Positions 1-9,110 of a stretch of DNA of 64,000 nt are shown here, piece by piece. The stretch is from an uncultured Clostridia bacterium (GTDB lineage Bacteria; Bacillota; Clostridia; Lutisporales; Lutisporaceae). The position numbers were made by a program, and so were the translations under genes. How positions within the stretch are numbered: position 1 is the first letter of the stretch; every line of letters begins with the position of its first letter. The notes below the pieces were generated by a model that saw nothing but the letters and a program-made list of their open reading frames with translations, had not been told where the DNA came from and made no database searches. The DNA is taken from the NCBI GenBank assembly GCA_937930535.1, contig CALGKJ010000039.1, positions 1-64,000 of the forward strand, given 5' to 3'.

Positions 1-68
1 ACTTGACGCAATTATTCCTCCGCTGCGTTAAGAATTTCTAAGTCTCTACACAAGGTTCATTACATAAT
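1..68. repeat. Interspersed repeat D, copy 1
   Basis: This stretch lies just downstream of the CoA-transferase stop (that gene is on the minus strand). It aligns by eye with 1499-1567, sharing TTCCT.CG, GAATT.TAAGTCT and CACAAGGT in the same order and spacing. Both copies are in the 3' flank of minus-strand genes. The function is unknown. It could be a decayed mobile repeat or a shared 3'-UTR element. Confidence 0.5.
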
Positions 69-101
69 ATCTATACTTTCTTTATTTGTATCGAACTCAT
101 G

Positions 102-1298
102 TTATTTTATTATATTTTTATTTTTAAAACTATCAATTTCATCCTTTGATAACCCAAGCAAATCCTTTAATATCTGTTCTGTATGCTCTCCTATATCTGG
201 AGCTGGGTCATCTGATATTTCTTTTTCCATGCCTGAAAGCTTTACTGGGTTTCCAGCTATTTTCAGCTTGCCTGCTCCCGGCTGTTCAACCTCTACAAGC
301 ATTTTTCTTGCTTCTACCTGTGGATCTGTAAACAGCTTATCTACTGTATTTATGGGACTGCATGGAACTCCCTTTTTATTAAGGTACTCATTCCATTCAG
401 CAGTAGTTTTATTCACTAAGATTTCGTCAATGTGGTTTTTCAGCATATCAACATTTTTAGTTCTTAATGCATTGGTTTTGAACTCTTCCATTTCCAATAG
501 GTCTGGTCTTTCAACCACCTTGCAGAAGGTTTCCCATAGGGAGTCGTTGCCGCATGCCATTATAAGATAGCCGTCTGAGGTTTTGAAAGCACCAAAGGGA
601 GCTATAGAAGGATGTCTTGCACCTAGCGGCTTTGGTATTTCATTAAGTGCTGTATATCTTGCAATTGCATTTTCCAGTATTGCTACCTGACCGTCAAACA
701 TAGCTACGTCAACCATTCTGCCTTCACCTGTAATGGTTCTGTCCAGCAGGGCTGTAACTATTCCATAAGCTCCGAACATACCGGCGGTTATGTCGCCTAT
801 TGAGGTTCCCACTCTTACAGGCTCGCCGTCAGGATTGCCGGTAATACTCATTATACCGCCCATGCCCTGTACTATCATATCATAAGCTGGTCGTTTTGAA
901 TATGGTCCAGATTGCCCGAAGCCGGACATTGTGGCGTATATTACTGCTGGATTTATTTGTTTGAGAACTTCATAGCCTAGTCCAAGCTTTTCCATTGTCC
1001 CTGGTCTGAAGTTTTCAGCTACTACGTCTACTTGTTTAACCAGCTCTTTTATTATTTCTATTCCTTCTTTTGACTTTAAATCTACAGCGATACTTTTCTT
1101 ACCCCTGTTTATACTTATAAAGTATGCACTCTGTCCATTTATAAAAGGCCCGAAGTCTCTTGAATCATCACCTGTATCTGGTCTTTCCACCTTGATTATC
1201 TCTGCGCCCATGTTGGCAAGCATCATTGTACAATATGGACCTGCCAATACTCTGGTGAAATCTAAAACCTTTATGTGCTCCAGAGGTTTTCTTCCCAT
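102..1298 (-). CDS. CaiB/BaiF class III CoA-transferase
   Basis: A 398-residue cytoplasmic protein of the formyl-CoA transferase family, which moves CoA between carboxylic acids through aspartyl-CoA intermediates. The N-terminus has the family signature VLDFTRVLAGPYCTMML followed by GAEIIKVE. The PAYDMIVQGMGG segment carries the conserved Asp region, and GEGRMVDVAMFD is also typical. Length matches the family norm of about 400. The ATG at 1298 has an AAAGGATG ribosome site. It lies downstream of the FdrA/AllG/AllH genes and is probably cotranscribed or regulated with them. The acid substrate cannot be told from sequence. Its place beside oxamate-pathway genes makes an oxalyl- or oxamyl-type acid attractive, but that is inference. 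Confidence 0.9.
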   Translation of the reverse strand: MGRKPLEHIKVLDFTRVLAGPYCTMMLANMGAEIIKVERPDTGDDSRDFGPFINGQSAYFISINRGKKSIAVDLKSKEGIEIIKELVKQVDVVAENFRPGTMEKLGLGYEVLKQINPAVIYATMSGFGQSGPYSKRPAYDMIVQGMGGIMSITGNPDGEPVRVGTSIGDITAGMFGAYGIVTALLDRTITGEGRMVDVAMFDGQVAILENAIARYTALNEIPKPLGARHPSIAPFGAFKTSDGYLIMACGNDSLWETFCKVVERPDLLEMEEFKTNALRTKNVDMLKNHIDEILVNKTTAEWNEYLNKKGVPCSPINTVDKLFTDPQVEARKMLVEVEQPGAGKLKIAGNPVKLSGMEKEISDDPAPDIGEHTEQILKDLLGLSKDEIDSFKNKNIIK

Positions 1299-1498
1299 AA
1301 TAACATCCTTTCATATGTGTTTATGTTCCATTATTTTGCTAATTTTTATATAATGATAACAAATACTGAATGTTACAAAACTAACAATTTGTAAATTCAC
1401 TACGGGTCGTATCAAAACTCGCCCAACTATTAGATACCATGCTGAAAGCTGTATACTGCTGTTAGTTTTACAGGTATGATTTTATAGTTAGCTCAAAC

Positions 1499-1567
1499 AG
1501 TTGATACAACTTTTCCTTCGTTTCATTAACGAATTGTAAGTCTTTCCACAAGGTATTCTTATATCAT
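1499..1567. repeat. Interspersed repeat D, copy 2
   Basis: Second copy of the element seen at 1-68, with roughly 70-75% identity judged by eye. It sits immediately downstream of the AllG-like gene on the minus strand. The rest of the 1299-1498 gap shows no gene. It is AT-rich and may carry the promoter for the CoA-transferase. Confidence 0.5.
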
Positions 1568-1579
1568 TATATAAAAATC

Positions 1580-2842
1580 TTAAATAACTCCTTCTTTTTC
1601 CATTTCCTGTACAAATGCTTCTAAAGCATCTTCGTAGCATTTTTGTGGAGGATGCACCAAGCCTGCGCCTACTTGACCTACTCCGGCTTCTTTGTGTGCT
1701 ATTCCTGTGTTTATTATTGGCAATATTCCTGTTTCTATTACTTTTCTTATATCTATTCCAGTGGGTGTACCTCTGAAATTAAGGAAGGGTATTACATAGG
1801 ACTTGTTTTCACCCTCTGTTATTTCATACATGCTTGTTGTATAGTTTACTGCATCCTTTGGCGTGCCGCCTACAAACTGCACTATTGCAGGAGCTCCTGC
1901 CATTGCAAAGCCGCCTATTCCGGCAGTTTCTGTTATAACGCTGTCACCGATATCTGGATTAGCGTCTTTTTCTGTGAAGCCGGGGAAATATAGTCCCTTT
2001 ACTGCATTGCAGGGAGCAGTAAACCAGCGTTCTCCCAAGCCGCTTACTCTTATACCAAATTCTGTGCCGTTTCTTGCCTGAGTAACAACTATAGTGCTGT
2101 ATTTTACTCCCATAGCTGCATCAAGTGTACATTTACATGCAGGCATTGTCAGGTTTAGGAAGAAATGGTCGTTGCTATGCATAAACTTAAGCACTGCCGC
2201 CTTATCATCCTCATGGAATGAAGTTTTTACTATAAATGGGGCTAGTTCTCTGATTAGAAGGGAAGTTCCTGCTTTGTTTCTGTTATGTCCTTCATCTCCC
2301 ATTTGTATAGCCTGAGCTAACATTGTTTTTAAATCTATAGGTCCATGCAGCTCCAATGCTTCTTTAAGTACAGGAGCTAATGTATTTTCCATCCATTTGA
2401 GTCTGTCAATAACCTCGCTGCTGTATGCTCCGTATCTGAGCACCTTTCCCAAGCCTTCATTTAAGGTACAGTATGCTTTATTGCCGTAGCTTTTGTTTTC
2501 CAATATCCATACTGGCATGGTGGCTGAGGTTACTCCTGCCATGGGTCCTACTGCATTATGGTGATGACATGGATCAAACTTTATTTCCCCTGATGCAGCA
2601 AGCTTTTCTGCTTCCTCTGCATTGGCAGCCAGTCCTTCATATATAAGAGCACCCATAACTGCGCCCTTTAGGGGGCCGCTCATGTTTTCCCACTTTATTG
2701 GAGGTCCTGCGTGAAGTATGGTTGTTTTTGTCATTCCGGGCACTACATCCAAGGCTGTGCCTATGCCTGTTATTACTGGCTGTGTGTTTTGTATTATTTC
2801 CAATACCTGCTCATTGGCCTTTTGTATTAACTGCTCGATCAA
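1580..2842 (-). CDS. allG: DUF1116 protein, YlbE/AllG-like subunit
   Basis: A 420-residue protein of the DUF1116 family. In E. coli the related ylbE product (AllG) is one of three proteins (AllFGH, formerly FdrA/YlbE/YlbF) that make oxamate carbamoyltransferase, releasing carbamoyl phosphate from oxalurate-type ureides. Family motifs visible are LHAGPPIKWENMSGPLKGA near residue 43, PCHHHNAVGPMAGVTSATMP near residue 92, and CKCTLDAAMG in the C-terminal half. The start is TTG at 2842, preceded by AGGGAGGTAG at a good distance. It follows the small FdrA-like ORF by 42 nt in the operon allH-fdrA-small ORF-allG. Assignment to the family is firm. The exact reaction here is inferred from the E. coli counterpart. 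Confidence 0.88.
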   Translation of the reverse strand: MIEQLIQKANEQVLEIIQNTQPVITGIGTALDVVPGMTKTTILHAGPPIKWENMSGPLKGAVMGALIYEGLAANAEEAEKLAASGEIKFDPCHHHNAVGPMAGVTSATMPVWILENKSYGNKAYCTLNEGLGKVLRYGAYSSEVIDRLKWMENTLAPVLKEALELHGPIDLKTMLAQAIQMGDEGHNRNKAGTSLLIRELAPFIVKTSFHEDDKAAVLKFMHSNDHFFLNLTMPACKCTLDAAMGVKYSTIVVTQARNGTEFGIRVSGLGERWFTAPCNAVKGLYFPGFTEKDANPDIGDSVITETAGIGGFAMAGAPAIVQFVGGTPKDAVNYTTSMYEITEGENKSYVIPFLNFRGTPTGIDIRKVIETGILPIINTGIAHKEAGVGQVGAGLVHPPQKCYEDALEAFVQEMEKEGVI

Positions 2843-2884
2843 ATTCTCTACCTCCCTATGTATATTATGGCAATAAGAAGTGAA

Positions 2885-3064
2885 TCATTTCTTATTTTTC
2901 AACCTGTTCAAAAGCTCTATCATTCTGGGGTTGCCGCCTGCCGGTGGTCTCCAGTCTACTTGCAGAACTTCTGTATTTTGTTTTTTAAGGTCTTGGGAGA
3001 AGGATTTCAGTCCCATATTTATTACCTTTAAATCCTGTCTGAAAAGCTCATTTACCTTTGACAA
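2885..3064 (-). CDS. Small FdrA C-terminal-domain-like protein, 59 aa
   Basis: A short ORF starting with TTG at 3064, preceded by GGAGGTG with 6-nt spacing. It overlaps the 3' end of the fdrA-like gene by 13 nt in the -1 frame. The product reads VNELFRQDLKVINMG... and includes VDWRPPAGG and a leucine-rich C-terminus. From memory, this motif set belongs to the C-terminal part of long FdrA/AllF proteins or to small proteins annotated as FdrA domain protein. It therefore looks like a detached FdrA domain made as its own polypeptide by translational coupling. The strong ribosome site argues for a genuine separate gene, but a sequencing or programmed -1 frameshift cannot be excluded. Confidence 0.75.
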   Translation of the reverse strand: MSKVNELFRQDLKVINMGLKSFSQDLKKQNTEVLQVDWRPPAGGNPRMIELLNRLKNKK

Positions 3065-4632
3065 GCTGCCACCTCCTTTAATACCTTGATTGCAAATCTT
3101 ACTGCCTGTGCATTGCTTGACATTACTATAACGCCTGCTTCCTTAAGCTTTCGCACCTGCTCGGCATAGTCTTGGGGATCATTTTCTGTTCCGCATATTC
3201 CTGCAACCACACATAGGTATTGACCTCTGGCTTCAAACTCTGATTTTGCTCGCTTTATCTCATTGAATAAGCTTCCTGCTGGATCGTCATTTGAGCCGTA
3301 GCCCAGTACTATGTCCATTAGCAGAACTGCCATTTCCTGATCCTCAGCCTGCTTTAGTATCATCTGCTGTCTTGCGTAGGAATCAATCATGGGGTGAGGT
3401 CTTCCAACGGTATATTCATCATCACCCAAATCTATTGCACAGTTTTTATAGCCTGTTGTGTTTTCTGGAAGCTTATATTCCGGCTCTAAAGGGATATTTG
3501 AATATATCTCGCCTATTTCCTTTGTAAAAAGCTTTAAGGCTTCATCGCAGAGTGTACCTCCTGAGTATAAGCCTCTTAGATATTTTTGATTAGGCTTAAG
3601 CTTTTGTGCTTCTGCTTTAGCCATATTGTCTACAAGCTCTATACTATCTGTAAAATCTGGAGCTGTGGAATTTAAAACTTCTTCATAGGTTTTGCTGCAA
3701 AGCTGAACTGCTTTATATGCCGCTTCCTCCAGAGTAGCAGCAGGTAAAAAGCCATACTTTAGTACAAGCTGCTCGTCTCCTCCGATAAAGTCTACTACTG
3801 CTTTTTTTCCTGTTTCCTTTAGTACCTTTAGTACTTTTTCAGCTACCTCTAATGCTGGAGGCTTGGAAACCAACACTATTACCTTGGTATTTTCGTCCTG
3901 TGCCAAGGCTTTTATAGCTTGTATCATCATCAGCCCGCCTATTTCTGCTTTTAAGTCTCTCCCGCCAGTACCTATTGCTTGTGATATACCGCCGTTAAAC
4001 TTGTCTATCTGCACCATGATTTCCTGTGTACCTGTACCTGATGCGCCAACTACTGCTATACAGCCGCTTTTTACTGCATTGGCAAAGGCTAAGGGTACGT
4101 TGTTGATGCAGGCAGTACCGCAGTCAGGTCCCATCATAAGAAGACCCCTCTCTACAGCCAGCTCCTTAAGCTCCTTTTCCTGCTCTATAGATACGTTATC
4201 ACTAAAAAGCAGTACGTGCTTATCCTTAAGCAGTGCCTTTTTTGCTTCTGCTGCTGCATACTGACCGGGCAGCGAGATAATGACTAAATTTGAATCCGGC
4301 ATAAACTTTACTGCACTGTCAAGAGTCGGCGGACAATAGTCCTCTCCTGCCTCTGTTTTCTTTTTATTTAAAAGCTCATCAACTTTTTGAACGATCTGTT
4401 CAAATATGTTGTCATTTTTCATTTTTACTGCAATAATCAAATCATTAGGGGAAGCCGCTGTAGTTTCTTCATTGAGCAAGCCCACATTGTCCAAAAGCTC
4501 TTTATTATGCTCCGTACCCATAACAACTACTGCATTTTCAACTCCTGCTACTGCTTCAACTTCCTTGGTTATTATCATAAGTGTTACAGAATCGTAGTAG
4601 GAATTCTTTTTTATTAAGCATTTTGAGCTCAT
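3052..4632 (-). CDS. allF: FdrA/AllF-like acyl-CoA synthetase-related protein
   Basis: A 526-residue FdrA-family protein related to the succinyl-CoA synthetase alpha subunit. In E. coli FdrA (AllF) works with YlbE and YlbF as oxamate carbamoyltransferase. Visible features are MGPDCGTACINNVPLAFAN near residue 160 and VVGASGTGTQEIMVQID near 195 (CoA-ligase-like phosphate/nucleotide region), IGTGGRDLKAEIGG, VDFIGG, and a C-terminal Rossmann-like half with LLMDIVLGYGSNDDPAGSL. The ATG at 4632 has AAGGAGG, which lies inside the last codons of the upstream allH-like gene. The two genes are separated by one base, so translation is probably coupled. The usual C-terminal VDWRPPAGG region is missing from this ORF and appears as the overlapping 59-residue ORF. 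Confidence 0.88.
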   Translation of the reverse strand: MSSKCLIKKNSYYDSVTLMIITKEVEAVAGVENAVVVMGTEHNKELLDNVGLLNEETTAASPNDLIIAVKMKNDNIFEQIVQKVDELLNKKKTEAGEDYCPPTLDSAVKFMPDSNLVIISLPGQYAAAEAKKALLKDKHVLLFSDNVSIEQEKELKELAVERGLLMMGPDCGTACINNVPLAFANAVKSGCIAVVGASGTGTQEIMVQIDKFNGGISQAIGTGGRDLKAEIGGLMMIQAIKALAQDENTKVIVLVSKPPALEVAEKVLKVLKETGKKAVVDFIGGDEQLVLKYGFLPAATLEEAAYKAVQLCSKTYEEVLNSTAPDFTDSIELVDNMAKAEAQKLKPNQKYLRGLYSGGTLCDEALKLFTKEIGEIYSNIPLEPEYKLPENTTGYKNCAIDLGDDEYTVGRPHPMIDSYARQQMILKQAEDQEMAVLLMDIVLGYGSNDDPAGSLFNEIKRAKSEFEARGQYLCVVAGICGTENDPQDYAEQVRKLKEAGVIVMSSNAQAVRFAIKVLKEVAACQR

Positions 4633-4633
4633 T

Positions 4634-5503
4634 CTATTCCTCCTTTATCATTAAGATTTTTAAGCAATATAATATTCCGGCTGCAATATCCGCACCTGAG
4701 CTGCTGCCTATCTGTAAAACCTTTTTAAGCAGCGGCTCTACGTTATTGCCGTATAGTATTCCTATTAAAAGATTTTTGATATATTCGCTAAACTCGCCAT
4801 TTATACAGGAGCGAAGCATATTATAGCTTATGACTGTGGTTAGGTTTCTGGCTGCGTTGGAAATCCTCGCTGCTGCTAGTGACAGCCAATCACTGGATTT
4901 GCCTGAAAGCCTATTATAGTAAAAAAGAACAGATAAAACTCCATATATAAAATCATCACCTGAGGGAGTCAGCCCAGGTCCCAACCCTAGTATACTGCAC
5001 AGCTTATCTGACAGCTTGCTTTCATCCTGCTCTATAATATGTAAATCTATTTGTGACAGCTTAGTACTCAACAGCTTAGTATAAATATTCTCTCTGCCAA
5101 AAAGACAAGAGGCTAATCCATCCTGATTGGAGCTGCATTTCATTTCATCAAGACAACATTTTATGTTATTTGTTATACTAAGCTCATTATTAAGATACAG
5201 CTTATCAGGAATTGTCAGATCTATGACATAATCCTCTTTTGCCCACTCTTTTAAATCCATTTCGAAGCTTTCGCCAGCTTGAAGCCTGCTGCTCCTCAAG
5301 ATTTTAAAGGTGGCTTCTGATAAAATTATAGTTTGAGTTCCGCAGCTATGATTTTGAGGAAGTATTGTAATAATATAGTCCTCTTGATATTTTAAATTTA
5401 TGGCATTTGTAAATACTGAATGTACGGTTGGCGGCTCTTTTGCTCCACATATCAAATCATAAGCTGCCTTTCCAAGCTTTTCTACAGTTATATTGTAATC
5501 CAT
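4634..5503 (-). CDS. allH: DUF2877 protein, YlbF/AllH-like subunit
   Basis: A 289-residue DUF2877 protein and the first gene of the FdrA-like operon. The hallmark GLGPGLTPSGDDFIYG lies near residue 174 and is followed by a region predicted to be mainly helical. DUF2877 proteins are the third component (YlbF/AllH) of the E. coli oxamate carbamoyltransferase complex. The ATG at 5503 has only a modest ribosome site (AGTAGGT). The 195-nt gap to pucR probably holds the operon promoter and the regulator's binding site, but I see no clear box. The family is firm; the biochemical role is by analogy. Confidence 0.85.
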   Translation of the reverse strand: MDYNITVEKLGKAAYDLICGAKEPPTVHSVFTNAINLKYQEDYIITILPQNHSCGTQTIILSEATFKILRSSRLQAGESFEMDLKEWAKEDYVIDLTIPDKLYLNNELSITNNIKCCLDEMKCSSNQDGLASCLFGRENIYTKLLSTKLSQIDLHIIEQDESKLSDKLCSILGLGPGLTPSGDDFIYGVLSVLFYYNRLSGKSSDWLSLAAARISNAARNLTTVISYNMLRSCINGEFSEYIKNLLIGILYGNNVEPLLKKVLQIGSSSGADIAAGILYCLKILMIKEE

Positions 5504-5698
5504 AATATTAATACCTACTTATAGCTATATAAATGGTGTCAAAGATTTTACATTATTAGAATTTCGCAGCGCCATTTATCTTTGAAGTTGTTTCTCTTTA
5601 TAATATATAATTCTATTCTAAATATATTAACCCTTTGTTAATTTATTACAAAGATAACGTTTTATTTGGATATTATTTTGTATATGTTTAACATATCC

Positions 5699-7402
5699 TT
5701 AGTTGTCTACTACGTTTCCAATCATGCTCATGATTTTGAGGCTTATCTCAAGATTCAGTCTGCTGTTGGAATCCGACAAATCCATGTTAGTTATCTGCTG
5801 GATCTTTTGTATTCTATACAAAATCGTATTATAGTGTATATACATCTTTTTACACACCTGTTTCAGATTTCCTCCGCACTCAAAGTAAGTTCTGAGGGTC
5901 TTAACCAGCTCACCATCCTTGTTTTTGTCGTATTCCAAAAGGGGCATTACGGTTTCGTGACAGAATTTCTTTATTTCATTTTCCTGATGCTCCATACACA
6001 GCAGTCTGAAAATGCCTAAATCATCATAGTGTATTACTCTGTTATTCTGGAATATCTTACTAAAGGATAACGCCTTTTTTGCTTCCTCATTGCTTTTATA
6101 AAGCTCTGATATATTTTTAGTACATCTGCTTATTCCCATAAAGCAGGATGCACCGTTGCTGCTTCTTTCCACTATATTAAATACTCTTTCTGCCATTTCA
6201 ATGCTTTTCTTTTTAAGCTCCTGTTCCTCATCAGTGCTTGAAAAGCCAATAAGCAGGGTTATGTTATCTCCTTTGCTTGATATTAATGCCTTATGCCTTG
6301 CAGTCTTTAGCTCCCCTTCTATTGCTTGTATTATCTTATTGGCATACCATAGCTCCTTATTATCAGCCATATTATTATACCAGTTTTTTATATTTTCTAC
6401 AAACATTACCACAGCAATGTACTTTAAATTTTCCTCAAGCCCGAATATACCTACTCTTTGAACTGCGCCGGTACGAATGGAAGGGTCTATGGACAGCAGT
6501 TCTTCCATAAACTCGTTTTTATGCCGGCTTTCAACCTCAAATATAGTCATCTGCTTCATTATTTCAAGGGCAATTATGGCACAGGAATATTGAACAGACC
6601 TGATATCTACAGGTGTCATTTTCCGTTTAACACATAATACCTGTATTTCTCCGTAGGTTCTTTGTCCCGCAGCTATGGGAAATATATATCTGTCCCAGCC
6701 ACCTGTTTCACTTAGGGGATGCATTCTTTCATTTATATGCATATACTGCTCGTCACACTTAAACGCTGTCTCTTCAAAGGTGTTCTTTGCACTGATTATG
6801 CTATTAATTACGGTTCTTACCTTGTTATCAAGGTTAGCAGAGGTTATTTTCATATTCCTCCCAAAAACATAGTCTTTTACTATCAGAGGATTATCAATTA
6901 TTCCAAAAAGGGCATCACAAATATCCTTGAGTCCTCCCCCTGATAAAACAACCCCCATAAGCTTATTATGTATCTCCTCCAGCTTTAGAAGTATCCCTGT
7001 TTGTTTGTCAAAGACTTCCCTTAGTATGGCACTTGTAATATCAGAAAACGCAATATCGAAAGGCAGCTCAATAATAGGGAACCCCAGCTTATTGCCTGTA
7101 TCTATTACTTCTTGTGGAATACTTTCTATGTACCTTTTAGTTTTTATTGCTATACATGCCAAACCTTTTTTGTGCAAATCTGATATCAGGCTGATTAAAG
7201 CCTTTTTATTATCCTTTAATGAATATGCTGTTGTCAAAAGCAGCTCTCCGCTTTTAACCCAATTAGCTATATCCGGGACCTCCATTATATTTACCCCTGT
7301 AATAATGTTTTCCAAGCCATTTATGCCAGCAATAACCTTTGCATTTTTTAATGTCTCTATATTCAAGGCTTGACTTACTGTAATTCCACTGGAAGCTAAC
7401 AT
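5699..7402 (-). CDS. pucR: PucR family purine catabolism regulator
   Basis: A 567-residue transcription factor. The N-terminal PucR ligand-responsive domain (residues about 10-130) contains GLENIITGVNIMEVPDI, LLLTTAYSLKD and FPIIELPFDIAFSDI. A GGDEF-like/CdaR middle region follows (about 290-430). The C-terminal PucR helix-turn-helix (about 500-560) reads TLRTYFECGGNLKQVCKKM then HYNTILYRIQKI. The family responds to purine breakdown intermediates such as allantoin or to nitrogen status. Its place between the AllFGH-like genes and the molybdenum-hydroxylase maturation genes makes it the likely local activator. The ATG at 7402 is preceded by GGGGG. Confidence 0.92.
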   Translation of the reverse strand: MLASSGITVSQALNIETLKNAKVIAGINGLENIITGVNIMEVPDIANWVKSGELLLTTAYSLKDNKKALISLISDLHKKGLACIAIKTKRYIESIPQEVIDTGNKLGFPIIELPFDIAFSDITSAILREVFDKQTGILLKLEEIHNKLMGVVLSGGGLKDICDALFGIIDNPLIVKDYVFGRNMKITSANLDNKVRTVINSIISAKNTFEETAFKCDEQYMHINERMHPLSETGGWDRYIFPIAAGQRTYGEIQVLCVKRKMTPVDIRSVQYSCAIIALEIMKQMTIFEVESRHKNEFMEELLSIDPSIRTGAVQRVGIFGLEENLKYIAVVMFVENIKNWYNNMADNKELWYANKIIQAIEGELKTARHKALISSKGDNITLLIGFSSTDEEQELKKKSIEMAERVFNIVERSSNGASCFMGISRCTKNISELYKSNEEAKKALSFSKIFQNNRVIHYDDLGIFRLLCMEHQENEIKKFCHETVMPLLEYDKNKDGELVKTLRTYFECGGNLKQVCKKMYIHYNTILYRIQKIQQITNMDLSDSNSRLNLEISLKIMSMIGNVVDN

Positions 7403-7423
7403 TTCGATTCCCCCATTCTTAAT

Positions 7424-7493
7424 GCTAACGCATTTTGGCTAACGCATTTTGGCTAACGCATTCTGGCTAACGCATTTTGGCTAACGCATTTTG
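7424..7493. repeat. Five tandem copies of a 14-bp unit
   Basis: The unit GCTAACGCATTTTG is repeated five times head to tail (7424-7437, 7438-7451, 7452-7465, 7466-7479, 7480-7493), with a single T-to-C change in copy 3. The last copy supplies the final codons and TAG stop of yqeB, so the array arose by slippage from the gene's own 3' end. It fills most of the yqeB-pucR gap. The copy number may vary between strains. Confidence 0.95.
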
Positions 7494-8278
7494 GACTCCA
7501 AGCTCAATGCAGCCTCCAAAACTCCGCCAGCTATTGCTCTGGCTTTGTCTGATATACTGCTGCAATAGTCCACCTCTCCTCTTGGATCCACATCACCTAT
7601 CTTCATACCCTTGTATACATCACTTCCGTTTTGTATAAGTCCCCTTAAAACGCCGTTAATCTGTGCTGTCACATCATTACCATTAATAGTGCCTATAACA
7701 TCTCCAGCCAGCACCAGCTCACCTATATGCCTTTGGTTTAACATGATGCCGCTGTCACATGCCCTTATGATTCTCTGCTCTGAATATCCTTTTATTTCAC
7801 CAGGGATGCCTGTATCCGCAAAGGCTCTGCCTGAGTATATTACGCTGCCTAGATAGTGCCCTCTCTTGCTTTCCACTACAGCATGCACATCAACACCTGC
7901 TGTAAAACCCGGCCCGACTGCTATGACTATAGGAGCCATGTTTTTGGTGGTGCCTGTGTTTTTCTTAGCCAATATACTATCTACTAAGATTCTGGGTTTA
8001 AGTCTGCTTATGGTCTCACCCTCGGGATCTATTACTACTGGTATCTGTCCGCTGCTTATTATCTGCTTTATCTCGTCAAGGCTGCCTGCCAAGCGTGCTG
8101 TTATGTTTTCTACGGTCATTTTGCCTTCAAAAACTGCATTTGCAAAAGCAACAGTCCGCCTGATTACTGTGGGCTTTAATACTTCCAATATGATGACGTC
8201 GAATCCAGAGCTTTTAAGTCTATGGGCTATGCCGCTGGCAATATCCCCTCCGCCTCTTATGACAATAGTTTTTTTCAT
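7481..8278 (-). CDS. yqeB: YqeB/EF2563-type selenium-dependent molybdenum hydroxylase protein
   Basis: A 265-residue protein of the EF2563/YqeB family, found with selenium-dependent molybdenum hydroxylases such as purine hydroxylase and xanthine dehydrogenase and thought to help install or mature the labile selenium/molybdenum centre. It begins with a nucleotide-binding-like VIRGGGDIASG, followed by LEVLKPTVIRRTV, IVIAVGPGFTAGVDVHAVVESKRGH and GIPGEIKGY, all family landmarks. The ATG at 8278 has GAGGTGATAAAATG, 4 nt after the xdhC stop, so the pair is translationally linked. The C-terminus is encoded by the first unit of a 14-bp tandem repeat. Confidence 0.9.
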   Translation of the reverse strand: MKKTIVIRGGGDIASGIAHRLKSSGFDVIILEVLKPTVIRRTVAFANAVFEGKMTVENITARLAGSLDEIKQIISSGQIPVVIDPEGETISRLKPRILVDSILAKKNTGTTKNMAPIVIAVGPGFTAGVDVHAVVESKRGHYLGSVIYSGRAFADTGIPGEIKGYSEQRIIRACDSGIMLNQRHIGELVLAGDVIGTINGNDVTAQINGVLRGLIQNGSDVYKGMKIGDVDPRGEVDYCSSISDKARAIAGGVLEAALSLESKMR

Positions 8279-8282
8279 TTTA

Positions 8283-9104
8283 TCACCTCAAATCACTTAA
8301 GCTTTTGCCTGTCTTTGCATTTTTTATTTTAATCATTTCAGAAACAATACTTATAGCTATTTCCTCCGGGGTTTCCGCCCCTATATCAAGTCCAACGGGT
8401 GCATACACCTTGTTTAGCAGTTCACTAGGTATGCCCTCGGCAGCTAAGGCATCAAATACAATTTTTACCTTTCTTCTGCTGCCAATCATTCCTATATACG
8501 CTGGAATAAAATGCTCCTGAATACTATGTTGCTGACTCTTTTGAATGATGCGTTTTAAAGACTCCTTGTCATGATCCTTGGTAACAATGACTATATATGT
8601 GTTTTCATCAAACTCTATATTAGAAAGGACTTCTAAATCTCCGCTTCTGTAAATATTTCTTGCTGACTCAAAACGCTGATCACTGCTGTAGTCTTCTCTT
8701 TCCTCTATGACCGAATATTCCCAGCCCAGCAGTATAACTGCTTTGGCTAATGCATATCCTACGTGACCGCCGCCTACAATAACAACATGAGGGTTTGCAT
8801 TGTACACATCAATAAAAACATCCAAATCGCCGCCGCACAGCATATCAAGTCCGCCCTGAACCTTATTGTTAAGCCTGTACTCAAGCTTTCTGGGTTTTCC
8901 CTCCGCTATTGCCGCTGCCGCTTCATCTATAACCTTTGCCTCAACTATACCTCCGCCTATGGTATCAAATATTGTTTTATCCTTTAGGACAATCATCTTG
9001 GCAGCGGTAGAACGAGGTGTAGAGCCTCTTGAAGCTGTAACAGTAGCAAGGGCAAAGGGTATCCTTTTTTCTATAAGCTCTGCCGCCTTTTGCATTATGT
9101 TCAT
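8283..9104 (-). CDS. xdhC: XdhC/CoxF-type molybdenum hydroxylase maturation factor
   Basis: A 273-residue protein. Residues 1-90 form the XdhC/CoxI domain (ATVTASRGSTPR, TIGGGIVEAKV, LDMLCGGDLDVFID). Residues 100-260 form a Rossmann-like domain with VIVGGGHVGYALA, YIGMIGSRRK and APVGLDIGAETPEEIAISI. XdhC binds molybdenum cofactor, promotes its sulfuration and inserts it into xanthine dehydrogenase. The ATG at 9104 has AGGAGG inside the boundary of the interspersed element at 9111-9225. It is in an operon with yqeB and probably serves the enzyme encoded at 39.7-43.4 kb. Confidence 0.92.
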   Translation of the reverse strand: MNIMQKAAELIEKRIPFALATVTASRGSTPRSTAAKMIVLKDKTIFDTIGGGIVEAKVIDEAAAAIAEGKPRKLEYRLNNKVQGGLDMLCGGDLDVFIDVYNANPHVVIVGGGHVGYALAKAVILLGWEYSVIEEREDYSSDQRFESARNIYRSGDLEVLSNIEFDENTYIVIVTKDHDKESLKRIIQKSQQHSIQEHFIPAYIGMIGSRRKVKIVFDALAAEGIPSELLNKVYAPVGLDIGAETPEEIAISIVSEMIKIKNAKTGKSLSDLR

Positions 9105-9110
9105 TATTTG

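Noticed and set aside
7424-7493. Possible CRISPR array
   Set aside because: The units are contiguous 14-mers without spacers and no cas gene is present. It is a simple tandem repeat.
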